Assembly (NCBI GenBank): GCA_964035545.1
Contig: CAXIUT010000097.1
Location: forward strand, 124,001-188,000
Direction of reading: 5' to 3'
Origin: Bugula neritina
Taxonomy: Eukaryota; Bryozoa; Gymnolaemata; Cheilostomatida; Bugulidae
Length of the DNA stretch: 64,000 nucleotides
The first letter of the stretch is position 1. The number at the start of each line of letters is the position of its first letter. The notes beneath the pieces were generated by a model. That model searched no databases and had not been told where the DNA came from. It saw only the letters and a list, made by a program, of their open reading frames with translations. The position numbers and the translations under genes were made by a program. Below, one piece after another: positions 46,183 through 61,500 of this stretch.

Positions 46183-48561
46183 ACACACTGCAACATACTA
46201 AAGTATACTGCAACATACTGAAATACACTGCAACACATTGAAATATACTGCAAAATACTGAAATTCACTGCTATATACTGAAGTACACTGCAACACACTA
46301 CAACATACTGCAACATACGAAAATATACTGCAACATACTGAAATACACTGCAAAATACTGAAATACACTGTAACATACTGAAGTATGCTGCAAAATACTG
46401 AAATACACTGCTACATACTGAAATATACTGCAACACACTGCGACATACCGCAACATACTAAAATACACTGTAACATATTGAAATACACTGCAACACATTG
46501 AAATATACTGCAATGTACTGAAATACATGCTAAACTACTGAAATATACTGTCACACAATGAAAAACACTGCAACGTACTGATATATACTGCGACACATTG
46601 CAATATACTGTAACACACTGAAATAGGCTGTAGCATACTGAAATACACTGCAACTCACTGAAATATACTGCAACATACTGAAATACACTGTAACATATTG
46701 AAATATACTGCAACATACTGAAATATAGTGCTACATACTGAAATATACTGCAACATACTGCAACATAGTGAAATACACTGTAACATACTGAAATACACTG
46801 CAACATACTACAACATATTGAAGTACACTGCAACACATTGAAATATACTGCAACATACCCAAATATACGGTAATCTACTGAAATATACTGTAACACATTG
46901 AAAAACACTGCAACATACTGTAATACACTGCAACACATTCAAATACACCGCAAAATACTACAACATACTGAAATGCACTGTAACATATTGAAATGCACTG
47001 CAACACATTGAAATATACTGCAATGTACCGAAATATATGGTAAACTACTGAAATATACTGTCACACATTGAAAAATACTGCAACATACTGAAATATACTG
47101 CGACACATTGCAATATACTGTAGCATACTGAAATACGCTGTAGCACACTGAAATACACTGCAACTCACTGAAATATACTGCAACATACTGAAACACACTG
47201 TAACATATTGAAATATACTGCAACATACTGAAATACATTGCTACATACTGAAATATACTGCAACATACTGCAACATACTGAAATACACTGTAACATACTG
47301 AGATACGCTGCAACATACTACAACATATTGAAAGACACTGCAACACATTGAAATATACTGCAACATACCTAAATATACGGTAATATACCAAAATAAACTG
47401 TAACACATTGAAAAATACTGCAACATACTGAAATACACTGCAACACACCGAGAAACACTGAAAATACTGTAACACACTGAAATATACTGCAAAATACTGG
47501 AATACACTGCTACATACTGAAATATACTGCGACATACCCAAATATACGGTAATCTACTGAAATATACTGTAACACATTGAAAAACACTGCAACATACTGT
47601 AATACACTGCAACACATTCAAATACACCGCAAAATACTACAACATACTGAAATGCACTGTAACATATTGAAATGCACTGCAACACATTGAAATATACTGC
47701 AATGTACCGAAATATATGGTAAACTACTGAAATATACTGTCACACATTGAAAAATACTGCAACATACTGAAATATACTGCGACACATTGCAATATACTGT
47801 AACATACTGAAATATGCTGTAGCACACTGAAATACACTGGAACTCACTGAAATATACTGCAACATACTGAATTACACTGTAACAAATTGAAATATACTGC
47901 AACATACTGAAATACAGTGCTACATACTGAAATATACTGTAACATACTGCAACATAGTGAAATACACTGTAACATACTGAAATACACTGCAACATACTAC
48001 AACATATTGAAATACACTGCAACACATTGAAATATACTGCAACATACCTAAATATACTGTAATATACTGAAATATACTGTAACACATTGAAAAATACTGC
48101 AACATACTGAAATATACTGCGACACATTGCAATATACTGTAGCATACTGAAATACGCTGTAGCACACTGAAATACACTGCAACTCACTGAAATATACTGC
48201 AACATACTGAAACACACTGTAACATATTGAAATATACTGCAACATACTGAAATACATTGCTACATACTGAAATATACTGCAACATACTGCAACATACTGA
48301 AATACACTGTACCATACTGAGATACGCTGCAACATACTACAACATATTGAAAGACACTGCAACACATTGAAATATACTGCAACATACCTAAATATACGGT
48401 AATATACCAAAATAAACTGTAACACATTGAAAAATACTGCAACATACTGAAATACACTGCAACACACCGAGAAACACTGAAAATACTGTAACACACTGAA
48501 ATATACTGCAAAATACTGGAATACACTGCTACATACTGAAATATACTGCGACACACTGCAA
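45164..48561. repeat. 2,368-bp higher-order repeat (one full, one partial copy)
   Basis: 45,164-46,193 recurs at 47,532-48,561. It overlaps the 1,019-bp repeat, and 43,453-44,230 recurs at 46,161-46,938 (offset 2,708), so the region is a nested mosaic of the same pieces. Confidence 0.8.
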
Positions 48562-51500
48562 TATACTGCAACATACTAAAGTATACTGCAACATACTGAA
48601 ATACACTGTAAAATACTGAAATACACTAAAACATACTGAAATATACTGCAACATACTGAAATATACTGCTACATACTGAAATATACTGCAACACACTGCA
48701 ACATACTGCAACATACTAGAATACACTGTAACATAATGAAATACACTGCAACACATTGAAATATACTGCAAAATACTGAAATACACTGCAAAACACTGAA
48801 ATACACTGTAACATACTGAAGTATACCGCGACACATTGCAATATACTGTAACATACTGAAATAGGCTGTAGCACACTGAAATACACTGCAACTCACTGAA
48901 ATATACTGCAACATACTGAAATACACTGTAACATATTGAAATATACTGCAACACACTGAAATATAGTGCTACATACTGAAATATACTGCAACATACTGCA
49001 ACATAGTGAAATACACTGTAACATACTGAAATACACTGCAACATACTACAACATATTTCAATACACTGCAACACATTGAAATATACTGCAACATACCTAA
49101 ATATACGGTAATATACTGAAATATACTGTAACACATTGAAAAACACTGCAACATACTGAAATACACTGCAACACATTCAAATACACCGCAAAATACTACA
49201 ACATACTGAAATGCACTGTAACATATTGAAATACACTGCAACACATTGAAATATACTGCAACATACTAAAATACACTGTAACATATTGGAATACACTGCA
49301 ACACATTGAAATATACTGCAAAATACTGAAATACACTGCTACATACTGAAATATACTGCAACATACTGCAACATACTGAAATACACTGCAACACATTGAA
49401 ATATACTGCAACATACCTAAATATACGGTAATATACTGAAATATACTGTAACACATTGAAAAACACTGCAACATACTGAAATACACTGCAACACATTCAA
49501 ATACACCGCAAAATACTACAACATACTGAAATGCACTGTAACATATTGAAATACACTGCAACACATTGAAATATACTGCAATGTACCGAAATATATGGTA
49601 AACTACTGAAATATACTGTCACACATTGAAAAATACTGCAACATACTGAAATATACTGCGACACATTGCAATATACTGTAACATACTGAAATATGCTGTA
49701 GCACACTGAAATACACTGCAACATACTGAAATACACTGTAACATATTAAAATATACTGCAACATACTGAAATACACTGCAGAATACCGAAATACACTGTA
49801 ACATACTGAAATATACTGCAAAATACTGAAATACACTGCTACATACTGAAATATACTGCGACACACTGCGACATACTGCAACATACTAAAATACACTGTA
49901 ACATATTGAAATACACTGCAACACATTGAAATATACTGCAATGTACCGAAATATATGGTAAACTACTGAAATATACTGTCACACATTGAAAAATACTGCA
50001 ACATACTGAAATATACTGCGACACATTGCATTATACTGTAACATACTGAAATATGCTGTAGCACACTGAAATACACTGCAACTCACTGAAATATACTGCA
50101 ACATACTGAAACACACTGTAACATATTGAAATATACTGCAACATAGTGAAATACATTGCTACATACTGAAAAAAAATACATAATACTGCAACATACTGAA
50201 AAACACTGTAACATACTGAAATACGCTGCAACATACTACAACATATTGAAAGACACTGCAACACAGTGAAATATACTGCAACATACCTAAATATACGGTA
50301 ATATACCAAAATATACTGTAACACATTGAAAAATACTGTAACATACTGAAATACACTGCAACACACCGAAAAACACTGAAAATACTGTAACACACTGAAA
50401 TATACTGCAAAAAACTGAAATACACTGCTACATACTGAAATATACTGCGACACACTGCAACATACTGCAACATACTAAAGTATACTGCAACATACTGAAA
50501 TACACTGTGAAATACTGAAATACACTATAACATACTGAAATATTCTGCAACATACTGAAATATACTGCTACATACTGAAATATACTGCAACACACTGCAA
50601 CATACTGCAACATACTAGAATACACTGTAACATAATGAAATACACTGCAACACATTGAAATATACTGCAAAATACTGAAATACACTGCCATATACTGAAA
50701 TACACTGCAACACACTACAACATACTGCAACATACTAAAATATACTGCAACATACTGAAATACACTGCAAAATACTAAAATACACTGTAACATACTGAAG
50801 TATACTGCAACATACTGAAATACACTGCTACATACTGAAATATACTGCAACACACAGCAACATACTGCAACATACTAAAATACACTGTAACATATTGGAA
50901 TACACTGCAACACATTGAAATATACTGCAAAATACTGAAATACACTGCTACATACTGAAATATACTGCAACATACTGCAACATAGTGAAATACACTGTAA
51001 CATACTGAAATACACTGCAACATACTACAACATATTGAAATACACTGCAACACATTGAAATATACTGCAACATACCTAAATATACGGTATTATACTGAAA
51101 TATACTGTAACACATTGAAAAACACTGCAACATACTGAAATACACTGCAACACATTCAAATACACGGCAAAATACTACAACATACTGAAATGCAGTGTAA
51201 CATATCGAAATACACTGCAACACATTGAAATATACTGCAATGTACCGAAATATATGGTAAACTACTGAAATATACTGCGACACATTGCAGTATACTGTAA
51301 CATACTGAAATATGCTGTAGCACACTGAAATACACTGCAACTCACTGAAATATACTGCAACATACTGAAATACACTGTAACATATTGAAATATACTGCAA
51401 CATACTGAAATACAGTGCTACATACTGAAATATACTGCAACATACTGCAACATAGTGAAATACACTGTAACATACTGAAATACACTGCAACAAACTACAA

Positions 51501-53172
51501 CATATTGAAATACACTGCAACACATTGAAATATACTGCAACATACCTAAATATACGGTAATATACCAAAACATACTGTAACACATTTAAAAATACTGCAA
51601 CATACTGAAATACACTGCAACACACTGAAATACACTGCAAAATACTGAAATACACTGTAACATACTGAAATATACTGCAACATACTGAAATACACTGCTA
51701 CATACTGAAATATACTGAAACACACTGCAACATACTGCAACATACTAAAATATACTGCAACATACTGAAATACACTGCAAAATAATGAAATACACTGTAA
51801 CATACTGAAATATGCTGTGGCACACTGAAATACACTGCAACTCACTGAATTACACTGCAACATACTGAAATACACTGTAACATATTGAAATATACTGCAA
51901 CATACTGAAATATAGTGCTACATACTGAAATATACTGCAACATACTGCAACATAGTGAAATACAGTGTAAAATACTGAATTACACTGCAACATACTACAA
52001 CATATTGTAATACAATGCAACAAATTGAAATATACTGCAACATACCTAAATATACGGTAATATACTGAAATATACTGTAACACATTGAAAAACACTGCAA
52101 CATACTGAAATACACTGCAACACACTGAAATACACCGCAAAATACTACAACATACTGAAATGCACTGTAACATATTGAAATACACTGCAACACATTGAAA
52201 TATACTGCAATGTACCGAAATAAATGGTAAACTACTGAAATATACTGTCACACTTTGAAAAATACTGCAACATACTGAAATATACTGCGACACATTGCAA
52301 TATACTGTAACATACTGAAATATGCTGTAGCACACTGAAATACACTGCAACTCACTGAAATATACTGCAACATACTGAAATACACTATAACATATTAAAA
52401 TATACTGCAACATACTGAAATACAGTGCTACATACTGAAATATACTGCAACATACTGCAACATAGCGAAATACACTGTAACATACTGAAATACACTGCGA
52501 CATACTACAACATATTGAAAGACACTGCAACACATTGAAATATACTGCAACATACCTAAATATACGGTAATATACCAAAAAATACTGTAACACATTTAAA
52601 AATACTGCAACGCACTGAAATACACTGCAACACACTGAAATACACTGCAAAATACTGTAACACACTGAAATATACTGCAACACACTGCAACATACTGCAA
52701 CATACTAAAATATACTGCAAAATACTGAAATACACTTCAAAATACTGAAAAACACTGTAACATACTGAAATATACTGCAACATACTGAAATACACTGCTA
52801 CCTACTGGAATATACTGCAACACACTGCAACATACTGCAACATACTAAAATACACTGTAAATTATTGAAATACACTGCAACACATTGAAATATACAGCAA
52901 AATACTGAAATACACTGCTACATACTGAAATATACTGCGACACACTGCACGATACTGCAACATACTAAAATATACTGCAACATACTGAAATACACTGCTA
53001 CATACTGAAATATACTGCAAAATACTGCAACATACTAAAATACAATGTAACATATTGAAATACACTGCAACACATTGAAATATACTGCAACATACTGAAA
53101 TACACTGTAACATACTGAAATACACTGCAACATACTACAACATATTGAAATACACTGCAACACATTGAAATA

Positions 53173-53194
53173 CACAGCATAGTTAAGGTCATCC
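53173..53194 (+). repeat. Left terminal inverted repeat, element copy 2
   Basis: Identical to the left end of copy 1 and preceded by TA at 53,171-53,172. Confidence 0.85.
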
Positions 53195-54031
53195 CCAGTG
53201 AAATATCATCTCATAATCTAGTCTCAGTTCCTAGTTGCTATTGCTCTGTGGGCGGCATGCGTATTGCCTACTTGTCATAGGTTAGCATGAGATTGAACAA
53301 TTGCCAACAGACCATCAAATTAGCTAGGGCTGCACCTGTTCATATTACAACCATCGCTACAATCTATTGAGCAAGTATGTGGTCATGCCAAGCCTCAGCA
53401 TCACCTCATTATTATTATTACAAGAAACCAGTGGTTCGTTTCATGTGCAATGTACTTGATGTACAAAGGAAGATAGTATTTGTAACTTCTTTTTCAACTA
53501 AACATGTAAAACTCTTTCAGATTCTGGAAGCAAGCTAAATGCTAAAGCTAACTCAATATTTATCCATTTGCCTAGTCTAATAAAGTTGGTAATAATTACA
53601 GGCTTGACTACAACTTGACAAATGATTTAGAGATGCTCTTCTCTCAAAGCATACTGTTTTTATGCTAGAATAATAATCTATCTGTTCACTACCATTGACT
53701 AACTTGAAGTCAAAATTACCTTCATCATTAAACTCCTCTTCTAGTTGCAAAAACACTTCTCATTGCTAAACTATTACAATCAGTTACAGACTCTGCACAA
53801 TAGCTTAGAATAGTAAAGAGACTTGCATATAGGTCAGATAGTCATGTGTGAGATTTTGTTGGTAGCTGTAAAGATCAGATATGCAGAATTTTGTGTGGCC
53901 ACTTCGGGTTTAGATGGTTTGGGTAAAGGATTTGATTGCTGCAAGTTTCTAATATAGCTAGTAGGTACTTTTGTGGTCCCATTGTACATTAGTATAAGCA
54001 TTAATCAACACTTATTGAAGTGAACTTGGAA

Positions 54032-54043
54032 CTATATAAAAGG
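54032..54043 (+). promoter_or_regulatory. TATA-box-like motif in element copy 2
   Basis: Duplicate of the motif at 3981-3992, with the same reservations. Confidence 0.15.
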
Positions 54044-55924
54044 TTAGACCATGAGCCTGTGCTATAAATATATTCTATTTGCTCTCTGTTGTATACAGTC
54101 TAAACTTTAAAAGGTCCAATCAACCTTAAATTGCTTCTAGCTAAATGTCCAAAAATTGGCTATAAACTGTATCTTGTTGCCTTGCACTGAGAAATGAATT
54201 TGAGGCCAGCAAACAACTGGGCTCCTTTGTACTCCTGCAGCAGCTACTATCAATAGTTGGTTATCATAGCTGTGCAGTGTTCACTCAAGCATGATATCAT
54301 CGGCTTGCTGTATACCAACTCAGAGCCAAGATTATCAACTATTTTATGTTTCTAAATTTAGCATCTAATAGAAAAAGCTGCGTCTAGTTAGACTGACTGA
54401 CGCTATGCTTGCCTGAGTGAAACATCCAAGATGAACAGTTGTAGTCTTAGCTAGGCAAGAATTGAAAATTTGAAGAGAAAACCTCCTTAAGATAAAAGAA
54501 GATGTCCAGTGAATTCAGTTTTGTTTCCGGCCTGATAGGTGTCAGTTAATCAGCTCAGATATAACTAGCAATGCATTTTCCATTATTCTGATGCTGCAGT
54601 TATAATATTTCATAACAAGAATTGACTCAATAATTTAGGCATATGCAACAAATCAGCCAGTTTTATTCAAGTTAACACCAGATAGCCATTGCTAAAGATC
54701 AAAACGAAAATCAGTGTGGATTTTAAAACATAATATAATATATATATGATCAGGCATAGAAGTAGCAAGTTCAATAAATAATGTAAACATGCAGAAGGTG
54801 TAACAGCTGTGTACTTTTGTGAAGGAATAAGTCAGGGCTTTTTTATAGAAATACATCCTATAAGTATCTTACAAACATGGGAGAGATAATATGTTAGTTC
54901 TTTAATTACTTTTCTTAAATATACATTACAATATTGAATGTCAAAACCGATTTTGTAAAAAAGCAGAATCTATAAAAATTCAAGCTGCAAAAGCCTAACT
55001 AAAAGGCACATTGCTGGGGTGATTAGTCCTGTCAATTATTAATAATTTTAGTTTTTATACCAGTTGATAAAAGTCCTATTTTTGCAGGTAGAGTCTTGAT
55101 ATATATAGGTGTCAGTTGTAGAGTATTATGCTTTTTAAACATAAAAATATATTGTCTTGCAAGAGTAGAGAATCTAAAAATCCTAAGAGCTGATGCTGAC
55201 ATAGAAAGGATGTCCTGAGCACACATGCTATAGCATTTCTTTGACAAAACCTAATCATCTAGTAGTCCACTTGTTTTTGGAACTCAATCTAAAAATATAA
55301 ATAGCAGTTTTCTCAATACATTGAAAAGTAATTTGCAACATTTTGAATTTGAATTAAAATGTTCATACACCACAGTTAGTACTAGAGTAGGCTAATCTAT
55401 ATTCTGTAAAATCTACCTATACTGTAAGCAGATCAAAGCTGCCATGCAGCTGGTAACTTTTTAAAAACACAGCTCATAATTACAATTACTATTAGGTTGG
55501 ATGCTCCCTTGAAATTGTATTTTTCAAATAATTTCTTAGTAATCATGATTGCCATGATGACTTCAATTCTTTTGAAACATATGCTTATAAAGTATTTTAA
55601 GTTGGTCACCCACAGTAAATGTAGTTTGGTATGCAAGTAGTAGTACAATGAGAGTTACTAAACAGAAGATTTTTAGTGCAAAACTATATTTTCTATGTGC
55701 CTACTCAACTACAGTACTCTAAATAATTGGAGAAAAAAGTGATAGTCAATAATAAATTTGGCCATTTTTCTTACATAATGATGAAATGAACTCTGACAAT
55801 TTTGATCTATAGTCTTACAGTCTTATATATAGTAATAGTTCTACCATCAATGCATTCTTATTATACTATGCCTTTTTTATGAATATAAAACTCAATTTTG
55901 AAGTTTAGTTATATTGTGCAATGC

Positions 55925-55926
<2 letters not shown>

Positions 55927-55983
<57 letters not shown>
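55927..55983. repeat. (TAA)19 microsatellite, element copy 2
   Basis: Same 19 units as in copy 1, with no length change. Confidence 0.95.
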
Positions 55984-55986
<3 letters not shown>

Positions 55987-56168
55987 TATATATAATAATA
56001 ATATGAATATGAATATAATATTAATAATAGATATAATACGCAGTATAGGTCTACTGTAATACTATAAATAGTACAACTATACAAATCCTATAAAATTAAT
56101 TAAAAATCAATATATTATTGCTTGAAAGCAATACGAAATATGCGAATTTGCTGAAGGAAACAGTGGTA

Positions 56169-56314
56169 CTCACTTACCCTTGAAGTTAAACTCTTAAAGT
56201 TAATCAAAGTACACTCTTTCATCCTAGGTTTGAGAGGTAAAAGACGTTTTTCACTCCATTTTGAAATGATATTCCCACCGCCAGTTGGCAAGTTCACTTC
56301 ACAGATTGCGTTTT
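56169..56314 (-). pseudogene. Exon-like fragment with a strong splice-donor match, element copy 2
   Basis: Duplicate of the fragment at 6118-6263, with the same open stretch and donor-like GTAAGTGAG (56,177-56,169). No further support. Confidence 0.15.
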
Positions 56315-58183
56315 AACATCCAATTTTTTATTTACCGAGCTAGCTTTTACTAGTAACATCTCCAATACGGCAAGATGCAGCTACTACGTATGATATTACA
56401 CAGAGCGGTTTGTTTGAGGACAGTGCACTGCAGCTGTGGCATGACTAGGGTAGGTTTTCCCGGGTGGGGGTGGATGTAAATTATAAACGTTCTATGTGCT
56501 TTTTTGAAAGCATTATGATAGCATACGCTTCAATCATTTATATGTAAAACAAAACTTATTGTTTTATAAATTATAATTTACTTATTTATTTATTTTACTA
56601 TTGTTTTAAAAACTTGATAAAACTTTGAACACCCCCTCATAATACCACAACCACATTCCACTCCTTTAGTTATAACCCAATTAGATTAGAAGTCACATCT
56701 TCAATACAAACAAGCTATTCCGACGTCGGCTGCTGGCATTAGCTTGAAACTGCAGTGAAGCTCTTATAACTGAGCTAGTAGGCTGAAAGTGCACTACCTA
56801 TAGTTAGCTACCAATGTTATGAATTGGTGTAAGCAGTAAAGGAAATGAGTAGTGAATATGTGTACAGAAACTTGTACTCAAATGCTTATAGAACCCCATA
56901 TAAGTTACGGTTATTTGAGATTCAGTCAGGTCCAAAAGAAATTGTGAAATTAAATACCCATTTATATTACATCATGCTGAATCTGGTCACATAATTGGCT
57001 ATTTAAAGATAATTGTAATTAAAACCATATTGCAATATAAAATAACCTGCCTAAGTTGCTCCTTATTGACGAGTAGTCTAGTTGGGCATAATTTAAGTTC
57101 AAACCATGAGCTCATTTCAGCTAAAAATAGCAACACCTTGTCACTGCCTATGAATGGCTTGCATGGTCACTGCCAGAGCCATTAGCAAAATGGCTTACTG
57201 CTATTGCAAGCCTCCTACGTGCAAGCACTATTTATCAATCAGAAACTACTTATTTAATTGTAAGCTACTAGAATTTTAATACCATGATATTATAAAAAAG
57301 TTGTCTGGTAGGTGCGATATAAGCAGAAAAGCTTAAATAGCCTAAATTCTTAAATTTTTTAAGAAATTCTAATTTGGTAACATGTCGGAATTCTCTCTAA
57401 GCTTCTTAAGCTGCATCTCACCGCCTATAATAGGCCCAATAATACAAAATGCAGGGTTTAAATTCTTAACACCCTCATCACTGCGCACATACCTCATACT
57501 TATTATACTTAGCTGATGAGACTTTACTACTATTGTTGAAAGAAAGTTATGCAATTACTATTCAATTGACTAAGAATTCTCTCCAACAATTTTGTCGATT
57601 ATGAAAAAAAAGTTAATGTTTTAAAATAACAATACAGTGAGTTTGGTAACAGATATATTATTAGTATAATTTAGATTACTCTACAGAACAACAAATTTGC
57701 TTTGAAATCACACACAAAAGGCATAAAATTTAGTGGCCTTAACTCTCACTAGCATCCTAAGATGTCTGGGTTATCATACAGGCTGTATTACTAAACTGCT
57801 TTGCACTAGAAAGAAACAAGTCAAAGCAAGAAATGTACGCAGGCTTCAGAAATCTAGATTCAGGGTAGATTGCGCATTGTACAGCCTCGCCTCTATAGGC
57901 AGTACAATATTACAACCACCAAGATTCCAACTACTAGCTACTATAATATAATAACCAGCCTCATACTGCCTTTTACCCATAGTGCAGCTTACTGCAGAGA
58001 TGAACTTTAACCCTTCGGTTTAGCGCGCACAACATGAATCGTAGGCCGCATGAGCTCCTTGTAATCATTATGATGGCTACAATGCAGCGCAGCTCTACCG
58101 TGTTCAGCCAAGCGTGCAGACTAAGCGAGATGTAAAATTTTTAATAAAATCAGTGTATAAATTACACTTTTACTCCAATTCTA

Positions 58184-58548
58184 TTGAGGTTATCTGAAAA
58201 CTTTAAAAAGCCTCTAATAGACAAATATCTTATAACCCTATATATCATTTTTTGCAAAAATATGTTGCTTGGGAATTGAATAATTCGTGGGGCACTGAGA
58301 CCATGTTTTTTTATGCGAAAATGGGCAATTTTTCACTGTTTTTGGAGCATAAAAATGCAACGGGTTGAGTAGGTACCGATTTTAAAAAAGCCTCTAATAG
58401 AGCAGCAAAATATTTACAAGATGGTTTTTAAATTTTGATTCTAGCCTCAAAATTAGTCGAGTTATGAGTGGGGCACTGTTTCATATATAATTATAATGGA
58501 GCAATGAAATTACTGATTCAGTAGAAGGATGACCTTAATCAAGCTGTG
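58184..58548. repeat. Diverged tandem duplication (2 x about 181 bp) at right end of element copy 2
   Basis: Counterpart of 8133-8497, modules at 58,184-58,364 and 58,365-58,548. One of the two substitutions separating the element copies (A8197/T58248) falls in the first module. Confidence 0.65.
58527..58548 (-). repeat. Right terminal inverted repeat, element copy 2
   Basis: Identical to the right end of copy 1 and followed by TA at 58,549-58,550. Confidence 0.85.
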
Positions 58549-61500
58549 TACATCGCAAAATACTACAACATACTGAAATGCACTGTAACCTATTGAAATA
58601 CACTGCAACACATTGAAATATACTGCAATGTACTTAAATATATGGTAAACTACTGAAATATACTGTCACACATTGAAAAATACTGCAACATACTGAAATA
58701 TACTGCGACACATTGCAATATACTGTAGGATACTGAAATACGCTGTAGCACACTGAAATACACTGCAACTCACTGAAATATACTGCAACATACTGAAACA
58801 CACTGTAACATATTGAAATATACTGCAACATACTGAAATACATTGCTACATACTGAAATATACTGCAACATACTGCAACATACTGAAATACACTGTAACA
58901 TACTGAGATACGCTGCAACATACTACAACATATTGAAAGACACTGCAACACATTGAAATATACTGCAACATACCTAAATATACGGTAATATACCAAAATA
59001 TACTGTAACACATTGAAAAATACTGCAACATACTGAAATACACTGCAACACACCGAAAAACACTGAAAATACTGTGACACACTGAAATATACTGCAAAAT
59101 ATTGGAATACACTGCTACATACTGAAATATACTGCGACACACTGCAACATACTAAAGTATACTGCAACATACTGAAATACACTGCAACACATTGAAATAT
59201 ACTGCAAAATACTGAAATCCACTGCTATATACTGAAGTACACTGCAACACACTACAACATACTGCAACATACGAAAATATACTGCAACATACTGAAATAC
59301 ACTGCAAAATACTGAAATACACTGTAACATACTGAAGTATGCTGCAAAATACTGAAATACACTGCTACATACTGAAATATACTGCAACACACTGCGACAT
59401 ACTGCAACATACTAAAATACACTGTAACATATTGAAATACACTGCAACACATTGAAATATACTGCAATGTACTGAAATACATGCTAAACTACTGAAATAT
59501 ACTGTCACACAATGAAAAACACTGCAACGTACTGATATATACTGCGACACATTGCAATATACTGTAACATACTGAAATAGGCTGTAGCATACTGAAATAC
59601 ACTGCAACTCACTGAAATATACTGCAACATACTGAAATACACTGTAACATATTGAAATATACTGCAACATACTGAAATATAGTGCTACATACTGAAATAT
59701 ACTGCAACATACTGCAACATAGTGGAATACACTGTAACATACTGAAATACACTGCAACATACTACAACATATTGAAATACACTGCAACACATTGAAATAT
59801 ACTGCAACATACCCAAATATACGGTAATCTACTGAAATATACTGTAACACATTGAAAAACACTGCAACATACTGTAATACACTGCAACACATTCAAATAC
59901 ACCGCAAAATACTACAACATACTGAAATGCACTGTAACATATTGAAATGCACTGCAACACATTGAAATATACTGCAATGTACCGAAATATATGGTAAACT
60001 ACTGAAATATACTGTCACACATTGAAAAATACTGCAACATACTGAAATATACTGCGACACATTGCAATATACTGTAACATACTGAAATATGCTGTAGCAC
60101 ACTGAAATACACTGGAACTCACTGAAATATACTGCAACATACTGAATTACACTGTAACAAATTGAAATATACTGCAACATACTGAAATACAGTGCTACAT
60201 ACTGAAATATACTGTAAAATACTGCAACATAGTGAAATACACTGTAACATACTGAAATACACTGCAACATACTACAACATATTGAAATACACTGCAACAC
60301 ATTGAAATATACTGCAACATACCTAAATATACTGTAATATACTGAAATATACTGTAACACATTGAAAAACACTGCAACATACTGAAATACACTGCAACGC
60401 ACTGAGATACACCGCAAAATACTACAACATACTGAAATGCACTGTAACATATTGAAATACACTGCAACACATTGAAATATACTGCAATGTACCGAAATAT
60501 ATTGTAAACTACTGAAATATACTGTCACACATTGAAAAGTACTGCAACATACTGAAATATACTGCGACACGTTGCAATATACTGTAACATACTGAAATAT
60601 GCTGTAGCACACTGAAATACACTGCAACTCACTGAAATATACTGCAACATACTGAAATACACTGCTACATACTGAAATATACTGCAACATACTGCAACAT
60701 AGTGAAATACACTGTAACATACTGAAATACACTGCGACATACTACAACATATTGAAAGACACTGCAACACATTGAAATATACTGCAACACACCTAAATAT
60801 ACGGTAATATACCAAAATATACTGTAACACATTTAAAAACACTGCAACCTACTGAAATACACTGCAACACACTGACATACACTGCAAAACACTGTAACAC
60901 ACTGAAATATACTGCAACACACTGTAATTTACTGCAACATACTAAAATATACTGCAACATACTGAAATACACTACAAAAAACTGAAATATACTGCAACAC
61001 ACTGCAACTTACTGCAAAATACTAATATACACTGTAACATATTGAATTACACTGCAACACATTGAAATATACTGCAAAATACTTAAATACACTGCTACAT
61101 ACTGAAATATACTGCGACACACTGCAACATACTGCAACATACTAAAATATACTGCAACATACTGAAGTACACTGCAAAATACTGAAATACACTGTAACAT
61201 ACTGAAATATACTGCAACATACTGAAATACACTGCTATATACTGAAATATACTGCAAAATACTGCAACATACTAAAATACAATGTAACATATTGAAATAC
61301 ACTGCAACACATTGAAATATACTGCAAAATACTGAAATACTTTGCTACATACTGAAATATACTGCGACACACTGCAACATACTGCAACATACTAAAATAC
61401 ACTGCAACATACTGAAATACACTGCAGAATACTGAAATACACTGTCACATACTGAAATATACTGCAAAATTCTGAAATACACTGCTACATACTGAATTAT

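Larger units (their letters stand above)
8498..53172. repeat. Decamer satellite array, central 44.7-kb block with higher-order repeats
   Basis: Same monomer family and orientation as the left block, uninterrupted for 44.7 kb between the two element copies. Monomer variants are not random. Landmark variants such as ACCTAAATATACGG, ACTACAACATATTG and TGTACCGAAATATATGG recur in fixed order, which defines nested higher-order repeats listed separately. Most offsets between copies are multiples of 10. The exceptions reflect single-base slips, for example the 9-bp monomers at about 12,581, 20,610, 27,146 and 32,502. No gene, RNA or unrelated insertion is visible inside this block. It also contains the empty insertion site at 42,887. 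Confidence 0.97.
53173..58548 (+). mobile_element. 5,376-bp TA-flanked inverted-repeat DNA element, copy 2
   Basis: Same length, same orientation and almost the same sequence as copy 1, displaced by exactly 50,051 bp. Inside the element I found two substitutions: T8093 is A58144 and A8197 is T58248, both near the right end. Terminal inverted repeats are at 53,173-53,194 and 58,527-58,548, flanked by TA at 53,171-53,172 and 58,549-58,550. The satellite flanks are shared with copy 1 as well, so this is part of a larger duplication rather than an independent insertion. Of the two copies, its right flank follows the empty-site locus further (to about 60,366). It carries the same short anonymous open frames as copy 1, none recognisable. 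Confidence 0.8.
50052..59160. repeat. Segmental duplication, copy 2 (partner 1-9109)
   Basis: Second copy of the block containing satellite, the TA-flanked element and satellite. The base A at 52,680 agrees with the empty-site locus, so G2629 in copy 1 is the derived state there; A52860 is private to this copy. Either a very young duplication or a duplicated contig in the assembly would produce this. Confidence 0.9.
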
